Of a DNA stretch of 7,965 bases, positions 1 through 7,100 are shown in pieces. The first letter of the stretch is position 1. The number at the start of each line of letters is the position of its first letter. The position numbers were made by a program, and so were the translations under genes. The DNA lies in NCBI GenBank assembly GCA_964550025.1, contig CAZJYI010000307.1, forward strand, positions 1 to 7,965, read 5' to 3'. This DNA comes from CAZJYI01 sp964550025. Its GTDB lineage: Bacteria; Verrucomicrobiota; Kiritimatiellia; UBA8416; CAYOBW01. The notes under the pieces are model-generated. The model was not told where the DNA came from. It searched no databases and saw only the letters and a list, made by a program, of their open reading frames with translations.

Positions 1-3000
1 CCTGCCCAGTACACGCTGACTGTTGACGGGCGAAGGATTACGAAGGTCGAGGAGACACCGTCGAAAGCGGGATCACCTGTGAACCTGGAAGGGGAGATCA
101 ATCTGCGCCCCGGGATCCACCGCGTCGAGATCTGGGCGACGGGTTGGGACTGCCGCATTGGGTTCGGACGTAGCGTGAAGGTCCTGGCGAATCTCGACGA
201 TCCCGAGAAGCTCGTCGACTGTCCCGACAGCGTCTTTGATCCGGCGAGTTTCCCCAGGGGCGTGCTGACGCATCGCAATAGCCGGGCGACCATCACGGTC
301 AACGAAGCCGGCACGCAGTTCAAGGTTGCGTTCGCGCCGGGTTCGCGCACGCGGTTGGTCAATCTTGTGCTGCTGGGGCAGGAGGGGCCCGTGCCGGCGC
401 TGAACACGATTACGTTGACCGATGCTGGTGGTGAGCGCGTGCTGCCCGTGGCCGAGGACTACGCGGCGCTCAACAAGAACGACACGCTTGAAATCCTCAC
501 GGGCGACAAGGTGGCGGTACGCTACGTGGACGATCGCTTCGTGGACAAGGCCAAGGAGAAGCACGAGCGCTTCCTGAACGTCTCGTTCAGTGATGCCGGC
601 GTCGGGTTCGTGTTCTTCGAGATGCGAAGGAATCGGTCCGGGGAGATGGAACCCTATTACGAGCAGCTTCTGCGATTTGCACATGGCAAGCCGCTGGTCC
701 TGAGGATCGTGGATCCGGACATGGACATGACCGATAAACCGGATGCGGTAGAGGTCGTGCTTCAGAGCGAGACCGGCGGCAAGAAGACATTCGTGGCGCA
801 GGAGACAGGGCCGTCGACCGCGATCTTCCTGTTGACGATTGTTCCTGTGCCCGGTGCGCCGGCGAACGATGAGCAGTTCCAGGTCGCGGCCGGCGGGACG
901 ATATCGGCGACCTACCGCGACGAGGAGAATATCAGGCCCGGCGTGCCTGCCGATCGCTATGCATCGGTTGAGCACGCCGTCTACGCCGAGCCCAGGCTGC
1001 GCATGTCGCATGCGACGGTGACGCCGATCGATTTCTCAAAGCTCGATCCAAAGCATCAGGATCACCGACTACGGCCGCCCGGCATGCGGGGGCTGAACAT
1101 CGGGTTTGCCTCGATCGAGGAGCGGCGGGAAGAATGGCGGCGGGAAGCCGCCGAGGCGAGCGAAGGACTGCTCAGCTTGGAGCGTAAGCAGCAGAAGCGC
1201 GCTACCGGGGGGCGGGTCCGGCCACGCTGGTCGATCAGCAATGCGTGGGCGGACGTGACCAGTCCGCCTGACGGCGGTATCGCCACCGTGCACGGTCAGG
1301 TGATGCGTTTCGAGATCGAAGCGCCGCACCTGGCGTTGCGCTCGGGGTCGCGTGTTAACCTCCATGTGCAGACGGATGCCGGGCGTGAGCAGGGGGACTT
1401 GCTTGGGGGCAGCCTGGACGATTCCACGGAGCCAGGCTTTGACATCGCGGTTCCCGGCACGATGAAACTCAGTGCCGGCCTGGCGGGCGGCGGGAGCGGC
1501 CTTGATCGTCTGCGGTCGCCGCCGCAAATCCCGATCTACATCAGGGGGCACCTGGTGCACACCGACGGCTCTCACACATTCAAACGCAGTTCGCGGGTCT
1601 TTGCCTGTAGCGTCCCGTTGATCGCGGACTTCCTGCCGAAAGAAGGCGCCCTCAGCGACGAGGACATCGCATACCGTCGCGAGAAGAAAATCCCCATCGA
1701 GCGCAAAGACGGGCTTGTGGTGCGATCGGGTGAGAAGGTGCATGTCGGGATCCAATATGCTGATGAAGACGGCGCGGAGAAATGGCTGACTGCATCGGCG
1801 AAAGTGATCACGCACCCGGTACTGGACGTGATGGACGAGGACTACCGCGAGGAGAGAACGGCCGCCTACGCCGGTGAGTCGCTGCAGGTGCGCGTAGTCG
1901 ATCTCGGCGCTGACGTGAGTGACGCCAGCGACAAGGTGGAGATCCTGATGCAGGCCAAGTCGGGCGCCAAGCACAAGGTGGAGCTTCTCGAAGTGGACAC
2001 CCACAGCGGTGTGTTCCGGGGCAACGTGGAACTGACGTACGCGCAGAAGAATGCCGGCACCAATGCCGCGGCTTACAGCGTCAAGCGTGACGGCTTCCCG
2101 GTGGTGTACGGCGACACGCTGGGCGCACGCTACACCGATGCCAACGGCGTGAAAACCGACACCGTGTTCCTCACGATTCAGAAGGGTGCGGACGGGACGA
2201 TCCGGCCGTTTTCCAAGAAGTACGACGACGAAACGATCGCCATGCGGACCCAGTTCTCGCTGGCCGAGGCCTATCTCGAGATGGCCAAACGTCACCGCAA
2301 GCTGGGCGAGACCGAGCGTGCCAATCACGAGTATGAGCGCGCCAAGGACATGCTCGAAAAGGCCATGGACATGTTCCGCGACCCGGACACGCGGGCGCAG
2401 GCGGAATACCTGCTCGGCAACCTGACCCAGGAGGAGGCCGACACCACCAAGGACAAGGAGCTGCAGGAAGACCGTTACCGTGCGGCCCTGTCGCGCTATA
2501 TGCGGGTGACCGGCAGCTACCCGGATACGCTGCCTGCCTCCAAGGCGCAGTTCAAGATCGCCACGGTCTACGAGCGGATGAACGAGCCGGAGATCGCCGC
2601 CCAGGAATACGTCAAGCTGGCCTACAAGTATCCCGACTCCGAGTTCCTGGCGCTGTCGATGGCGCGCCTGGGCACCCATTTCCAGCGCAAGGCGGCGCAG
2701 TACGAGAAGCAGGCCAAGGAGCTGCTCGCCAAGGTCGACGACAAGGACGCCCAGTTTGACGGCAAGGCGATGGAGACCATGTACATCAACGAGTACATCA
2801 AGTCGGCGGAAATCTTCGCCCGCCTGCAGGAGCGGTTCCCGGATCACGAGCTGGCCGGCAAGGGCGGCCTGCGCGCCGGGCAGGCCTACATGCGCGCCCG
2901 CGAAAACCGCGATGCCCTCAACGCTTTCAAGCGTGTCTTCCAGTACGAAGCCTACGACGGCCCCAAGATCCGCGCGCAGGCCATGTACTGGGCGGGCATG

Positions 3001-3171
3001 TGTTACCAGGCCCTGGGTGAGGACATGGCCGCCTACTCGCTCTACAAACGCCTGACCTACGATTTCCCGGAAAGCAAATGGGCCTCCTACGCCCGCGGCC
3101 AACTGTCGTCGGACAGTCTGCTGACGATCGAGCTTGAGATTGAAGAGAAGCGGGTGGAGGAGGGGAGGTAG
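1..3171 (+). CDS. Large beta-domain (Ig-like) and TPR protein, 5' end outside the window
   Basis: The frame is open from base 1 to the TAG at 3169-3171, giving about 1056 residues. The GTG at 79 is an internal valine, because coding-like sequence continues upstream of it, so the true start lies outside the window. Residues 1-66 (ending near LRPGIHRVEIWATG) resemble the end of a PA14-type beta domain, a weak call. Several beta units follow, two with a clear pattern: residues 230-310 (LVLRIVDPDMDMTD, closing on GGTISATYRDEEN) and 625-715 (LQVRVVDLGADVSD, SGVFRGNVEL, closing on GDTLGARYTD). Partial units end near residues 168 (GDKVAVRYVDD) and 577 (GEKVHVGIQYADEDG). A charged stretch, perhaps a coiled linker, lies near 364-405. 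Residues 749-1037 are helical TPR repeats with BamD/CpoB-like phrases such as KYPDSEF, RFPDHELA and DFPESKWASYARGQL. The TPRs suggest protein binding and the beta units an extracytoplasmic place; the signal peptide cannot be seen. The exact function is unknown. The gene ends in a purine-rich tail five bases before the first palindrome. Confidence 0.93.
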   Translation, partial: PAQYTLTVDGRRITKVEETPSKAGSPVNLEGEINLRPGIHRVEIWATGWDCRIGFGRSVKVLANLDDPEKLVDCPDSVFDPASFPRGVLTHRNSRATITVNEAGTQFKVAFAPGSRTRLVNLVLLGQEGPVPALNTITLTDAGGERVLPVAEDYAALNKNDTLEILTGDKVAVRYVDDRFVDKAKEKHERFLNVSFSDAGVGFVFFEMRRNRSGEMEPYYEQLLRFAHGKPLVLRIVDPDMDMTDKPDAVEVVLQSETGGKKTFVAQETGPSTAIFLLTIVPVPGAPANDEQFQVAAGGTISATYRDEENIRPGVPADRYASVEHAVYAEPRLRMSHATVTPIDFSKLDPKHQDHRLRPPGMRGLNIGFASIEERREEWRREAAEASEGLLSLERKQQKRATGGRVRPRWSISNAWADVTSPPDGGIATVHGQVMRFEIEAPHLALRSGSRVNLHVQTDAGREQGDLLGGSLDDSTEPGFDIAVPGTMKLSAGLAGGGSGLDRLRSPPQIPIYIRGHLVHTDGSHTFKRSSRVFACSVPLIADFLPKEGALSDEDIAYRREKKIPIERKDGLVVRSGEKVHVGIQYADEDGAEKWLTASAKVITHPVLDVMDEDYREERTAAYAGESLQVRVVDLGADVSDASDKVEILMQAKSGAKHKVELLEVDTHSGVFRGNVELTYAQKNAGTNAAAYSVKRDGFPVVYGDTLGARYTDANGVKTDTVFLTIQKGADGTIRPFSKKYDDETIAMRTQFSLAEAYLEMAKRHRKLGETERANHEYERAKDMLEKAMDMFRDPDTRAQAEYLLGNLTQEEADTTKDKELQEDRYRAALSRYMRVTGSYPDTLPASKAQFKIATVYERMNEPEIAAQEYVKLAYKYPDSEFLALSMARLGTHFQRKAAQYEKQAKELLAKVDDKDAQFDGKAMETMYINEYIKSAEIFARLQERFPDHELAGKGGLRAGQAYMRARENRDALNAFKRVFQYEAYDGPKIRAQAMYWAGMCYQALGEDMAAYSLYKRLTYDFPESKWASYARGQLSSDSLLTIELEIEEKRVEEGR

Positions 3172-3175
3172 GGGA

Positions 3176-3260
3176 GAGATCAAGTAATGAGATTAAGTAA
3201 TGAGACGAAGAGGAAACCCCCATACTTGATCTCGTTACCTAATCTCATTACTTAATCTCC
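3176..3260. repeat. Palindromic 13-nt repeat array, copy 1
   Basis: The left arm (3176-3210) reads GAGATCAAGTAAT, GAGATTAAGTAAT and a truncated third unit GAGACGAAG. After a 14-nt spacer (3211-3224), the right arm (3225-3259) is the reverse complement of the same pattern. Thirty of 35 positions form Watson-Crick pairs and one more is a G-T wobble, so the RNA could form a long hairpin. It fills most of the 132-base gap (3172-3303) between the first gene and the bundle gene and is much richer in A+T than the genes. No T-tract follows it, so it does not look like a standard intrinsic terminator. A second copy lies exactly 902 bp downstream, measured between left-arm starts; left arms match at 31/35 and right arms at 28/35. 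I see no clear promoter elsewhere in the gap. Confidence 0.9.
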
Positions 3261-3303
3261 CTTGCAGATGGATAGACAAAGGAATGCGACAAAGAGCCGC
3301 TCA

Positions 3304-4047
3304 ATGAGATACATCCTGCCACACGAACAACTGCACGTGTACTCCAAGGCCATGGCATTCGCCAAACTGGCTGGGGAGTGGGTTGACTCGTGGTCGACTT
3401 GCTGGGCAGTGCGTAACCAACTGGATCGCGCGATGGAGAGCATCGTCGCGAACTTGGCGCGTGCGGCTCGCTATCAGCGTACGGACAAGGGAACGTATCT
3501 GCTCGAATGCTCTCTCGGATCGGTTCTGGAGTGCGCTGCCTGCGTTGACATTGCACAGTGCCGGCGACTGATCGATGCGTTTCAAGTTGGCCAGGCCAAG
3601 CTGATTCTGCGGGAAGTCGCGCGTATGGAAGTGGGCTTGCGCAAATCCTGGACTGCGTCCATGCGCGTCAGAGAGGAATCCGAAACGTACTCCGCGGGCG
3701 AAGAACGGTTTTTCAGGCACGAGTCCCTCGATGTGTATCAACGCTCCCTGCAGCTTCACGGGGCTCTTGGTGAAGTCCTTTTCGGAGAGCGTAAGGAACA
3801 CCGCCATGCCAGGCGAGTTGACGAGCTAACCACCAGTCTCACGCTCAACATCGCCGAGGGCAACGGACGCTTTTCAAAGCGCGATCACGGAACCTTCGTG
3901 GATTCCGCGGAGGATGCAGCCACCAAACTTGCCGCATACCTTGATCTAGTGGTTGCCGCGTGGGGCATGGAACTCGGGCAGGCGAAGGCTCTGCTGCGTG
4001 AAACGTTAGCCATGCTGGAGGGATTGAGAGGATATCTGGAATCGTGA
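3304..4047 (+). CDS. Tandem two-domain four-helix-bundle protein (23S rRNA intervening-sequence protein / Avd-like family)
   Basis: The product has 247 residues and is predicted all-helical, with no signal peptide or membrane segment. It contains two copies of the four-helix-bundle domain, each close to the usual single-domain family size of about 110-130 residues. Domain 1 opens with PHEQLHVYSKA (H7) and domain 2 with RHESLDVYQRS (H139). The following motif is NLARAARY at N50 and NIAEGNGR at N182, so both landmarks recur at exactly 132 residues. Both domains end alike, with VGQAKLILRE (G96) and LGQAKALLRE (G225). Domain 2 keeps the family signature N-I-A-E-G; domain 1 has lost the E-G. Single-domain relatives are pentameric barrels, and Avd, a relative, binds nucleic acid and reverse transcriptase in diversity-generating retroelements; most members have no known role. 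I chose ATG 3304 because MRYILPHEQL fits family N-termini and AAAGAG lies seven bases upstream. ATG 3268 and TTG 3262 are in-frame alternatives. The gene lies between two palindromes, suggesting it moves as a cassette. Confidence 0.88.
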   Translation: MRYILPHEQLHVYSKAMAFAKLAGEWVDSWSTCWAVRNQLDRAMESIVANLARAARYQRTDKGTYLLECSLGSVLECAACVDIAQCRRLIDAFQVGQAKLILREVARMEVGLRKSWTASMRVREESETYSAGEERFFRHESLDVYQRSLQLHGALGEVLFGERKEHRHARRVDELTTSLTLNIAEGNGRFSKRDHGTFVDSAEDAATKLAAYLDLVVAAWGMELGQAKALLRETLAMLEGLRGYLES

Positions 4048-4070
4048 GACCAGAGCTGAAAATGACCAAA

Positions 4071-4081
4071 GAAGAAAGAGA
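4071..4081 (+). promoter_or_regulatory. Possible ribosome binding site for the third gene
   Basis: The purine run GAAGAAAGAGA ends seven bases before ATG 4089. It contains AAAGAG (4075-4080), a weak Shine-Dalgarno-like match eight bases from the start codon. It overlaps the first bases of the second palindrome, so the site and the start codon could be hidden when the RNA folds. The competing upstream ATG at 4062 has a poorer leader (AGAGCTGAAA). Confidence 0.3.
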
Positions 4082-4167
4082 TGAAGTAATGAGATTAGGT
4101 AATGAGATCAAGAAGGACTGGCCTCTGGCTACTTTGTCTCTTTACTTATTCTCTTTACTCAATCTCC
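4078..4167. repeat. Palindromic 13-nt repeat array, copy 2, overlapping a start codon and signal peptide
   Basis: The left arm (4078-4112) has units GAGATGAAGTAAT, GAGATTAGGTAAT and truncated GAGATCAAG. The spacer is 19 nt (4113-4131), against 14 nt in copy 1. The right arm (4132-4166) is the inverted pattern. Twenty-seven of 35 positions pair by Watson-Crick rules and two more are wobbles, so pairing is weaker than in copy 1. The reading frame of the third gene runs through it: ATG 4089 sits in the first unit of the left arm and codons 16-26 sit in the right arm. The gap between the bundle gene and this start (4048-4088) is only 41 bases, with no other recognisable element. Confidence 0.88.
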
Positions 4168-4187
4168 TCTCCCTCTCCGCCCTCGCC
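4089..4187 (+). other. Signal-peptide coding segment derived from the repeat
   Basis: Residues 1-8 (MRLGNEIK) are encoded by the left arm of palindrome copy 2, residues 9-15 mainly by its spacer, and residues 16-26 (LSLYLFSLLNL) wholly by its right arm. Only the end of the core and the ALA cleavage site lie beyond the repeat. The protein retains every normal signal-peptide part. Export is a prediction from sequence; the overlap with the repeat is directly visible. Confidence 0.75.
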
Positions 4188-7100
4188 ACCCCCCTCGACG
4201 ACCGTATCGCCGCTTTCGAGCAGGCGGACACGCAGAGTGAGGGGGCGGTGGCGAACGTGCTGAAAGCGGGGCTGGATGAGCAACGGTCGGCCGAGGCGTT
4301 GGCGGCGGTGCGGCCGTGGTTGACGGCGAATTCGCCGCGGTCGCAGTCGGTGCTGTTCTATGCCGGGCGGTCGATGCACTTCTCCGGCGACTGGTCGGAT
4401 GCCGTGATCTTCTACCGCAAGATGCTGAAGAGCAGGTCGGTGGACGGGCGGCTCGCGGCCACGGTGGTGCCGGCTACCTACCGGCTGCTGATCAACGATA
4501 TGCGTGACGAGGAGGCGGCTTACCTGTTCATGCGCGAGGACGGCAACCGTCTGCGCGGCTACGGGAGTGCCAAGCAGTTCGACCGCTGGTTCCTGCGCAA
4601 GGCCGTCGAACGCGGCGATGTACGGGCGTTGGCCGAGCGGCTGGCGGCGATCCACGCGAACCGGAACGAGAATCCCGCAGAGTATGCTGAATTCATGCAG
4701 AAGCTGTACGAACAGCTGGAAACGTTCAAGCCGCGCGACGAAGACACGGTGGCGGCCCTGGACAACCTGGCCCGTGTGGCGACACGCGAACCGGGTTTCA
4801 AGGCGCGCTGGGATTGGATCAATGCGGTGTCGAAGTATATTCCGGAAGCGTCCGAGCTGGTCCATCACCGCAAGGAGGTGCCCAAGGAGTTGGTCGCCGA
4901 GCCGATGAAGGCGGCGCGCACGCTGTTGGCCGCTGATCCGCTGGGGGCCGCAAGCCTCGTGGTCAAGGGATGGTCGCAGTGGAACCATGGCGACACGCCG
5001 ACGTTCTTCCGGTTTGCGCACGCGCAGCGGGACCTGAAGGCGGAGCCCTTCATTCAGGCGCTCACCCGATTGAAGCCTGCTGACGCGAAACTCCTCCTGA
5101 ATAAGGGCGCCAAGTGCCCGCGCGGGCGGTGGGTGTCGGTTGCCGGCTTCATCTCGCCGGAGAAGGCCCAGTCGGTGGTGCCTCGGTTCCCGACCATCTT
5201 CAACGCGATCGATGCGCCCGACATAGGGCTGTGGGACGCGAAGATGACTGTTGCCGAGGCCAAGGCGCTTGCACCGCACATCGCACGCAATCCGCACGCG
5301 CAGGCGGCGTTGGTGCGGGCCTACGCGATGGCGGGCACCAACATGTGCAACAAGGTGGCACCGGTGATGGCCAAGTCCGAGGGCTGGCGTTTCGCAGGCG
5401 ATCACAAGACTTCGGACGTGCGCCGCATGGTCGATGCTGTCTACAACTCCGGGCTTCATCGCAATGATTTCGATCACGGGAAGCTCGTCGGCGAGTATGA
5501 GAAGCAGTTCCGCGCGCGCAATGCTCAGCTTGAAAAGCAGGTTTCGAAGGAGGCCGACAGTAAGAGCCGGATGACCGCTTTCAACAGGCTTTATCAGGAG
5601 TTGCGCGGGACGCCCTCGACCCCGGCGCTGCTGGGGCTGTGGGATAGGTTGCTGAAGCAGGCAGCCCATGCAGACAAGGCGCAGATGCTGAAGAAGCTGA
5701 CGGCTGATTACGTGTCCGCACCGCCGGCATCGAAAGAGCTGCAGGCGTTTCTGCTGCGTCAGACTCTGACAAAGATCGACTTCGGCAACCCCTATTCAAA
5801 ACTCTCCTTTGGTCCGGCGTTTGCCGGCGGATGGGACCGCTGGGGACACAACAACGTCAGAAAGGGTGCTCCCGAGCTCGCCGCCTATCTGCATACGCTG
5901 CTTCGGCAACAGATGCAGGCGGGTACGTTGTCCGAGCCCGTTTTCAGCATGTGGCTCCATTGTGTGAACCCCAAGGAGCAGGAATCTGCGGCTTTCATGA
6001 CGGAACTCGTGAAGTCTCCGGCTTACGCCAAGATGGATGTCGCGTTCCACAAGCAGGCTTCACACAGCTTGCTGTTCGGGGAGGCTGCGCTGACCGAGAA
6101 ATCTGTGACCGATCCGCGCGTTGTCAGCCGCGAGCTGCTGGCGCTGCCGGAAGAGGCGACGTCTCAACAGGTGGAAGCGGCGTTGAAGGCGGTTATGACG
6201 CGCGTTGGCCAGGCGCGGGAGCCGGTGGCGGTTCTCGCTCTGCAGAAGGTGGCGGCTCTCCCCGAACTCAAGGGTGATACGCGCAAGTTGGTATTGTCCC
6301 TGTTCGACGGACTCTCTCCCCTGGGCGAGTATCCCTACCGCCAGGGGTATGAGCAGCTCGGGGTCAGGTTCGTGAAGGAGGCGCAGGAAGCCGGCAAATG
6401 GGGCGACATCGTCCCGTACGCCGCCTCCCTGTGGCGCACCTGCCACACGTCTGATGACTCGAGGCATCCGCGTGTCGCTGATGCCCTGGTGGCTTTTTGT
6501 GAGGCGGCGATGGAAGACGGGAACGCTTCGGTTGCACTGGCGGTGGCGCGCAGTGGGCTGAAGAGCGGGATTGACGGACTGAGCCCGAACGGCCGCTACA
6601 ACCCGGACGCCTCCAGGACGCGATGGGCGAAGCTGAGCGGTTTCGCCGGCAAAGCGGCGGTGGCTGTCGGCGTGGTCGAGATCCCGGTGGACGAGACCGA
6701 CCCGGTCTATCCCATTTTCAAGTCCAGTTCCGAATTCGTGCAGGGCAACCTGGATTCGGCGTGGAAGCTGTACCTGGCAAACGACGCGCTTTTGAAGCCG
6801 AAGGACCGGGATAGTGATACCGGGGAAAAGCCGTTGTTGCGGCGGCTGTCCGTGGAGTACGGCTTCTGGCTGTTGAAGCGCAACATCGAGGAGGATCGTC
6901 CGGACGAGGCCGAAGTGCTGGTCAAAGAGCTGACGATCTGGTCGCGCCAGGAGGAAGGCCTGTTGAGCCTGGCACAGGAGGCGGAGTTGAGGATCGCCTA
7001 CGCCGATCTGGCGTTCCGCAAGGGCAAGCTGCCGACTGCGCGCGCCTGGTATCGCAAGGTGGCCGATGCGCGGGAGTGCAAGGGTTCGGCGGTGCACCTG

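Larger units (their letters stand above)
3176..4167 (+). mobile_element. Candidate repeat-bounded cassette carrying the four-helix-bundle gene
   Basis: Two related palindromes in the same orientation (3176-3260 and 4078-4167) bracket one gene and little else. The unit from one palindrome start to the next is 902 bp. The genes on either side both encode large beta/helical proteins with a shared motif, so the bundle gene looks foreign to its setting. No transposase, integrase or reverse transcriptase is visible, and I found no clear target-site duplication outside the palindromes. The unit could be a non-autonomous element, a duplication around a hairpin, or a chance insertion between two existing hairpins. 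Mobility is inferred from structure alone. Confidence 0.35.

Noticed and set aside
79..81. GTG start of the first gene at position 79
   Set aside because: The frame is open to the window edge, and upstream codons encode a plausible beta strand (QYTLTVDGRRITKVEE), so the gene begins before the window.
1069..3183. A 704-codon open frame on the minus strand
   Set aside because: It is antisense to the first gene, whose + strand translation shows clear TPR and beta motifs. Long antisense frames are common in GC-rich genes, and this one is rich in R, H, L and V without domain features. The same holds for minus-strand frames at 4155-5669 and 6060-7727.
3176..3260. Intrinsic transcription terminator for the first gene
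   Set aside because: The stem is very long, AT-rich and made of short repeats, and no T-run follows. It could still affect transcription, but it does not have standard terminator form.
3304..4047. Avd of a diversity-generating retroelement, or an insertion inside a 23S rRNA gene
   Set aside because: No reverse transcriptase, template/variable repeat pair or rRNA sequence is present in the window. Only the broad protein family matches.
4062..4088. Upstream start for the third gene at ATG 4062
   Set aside because: It is in frame, but it adds an acidic nine-residue extension before the signal peptide and has a weaker ribosome binding site. It remains possible but is less likely than 4089.
3176..4167. 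CRISPR array
   Set aside because: The 13-nt units are directly adjacent without spacers and occur as inverted arms, and no Cas protein is visible.
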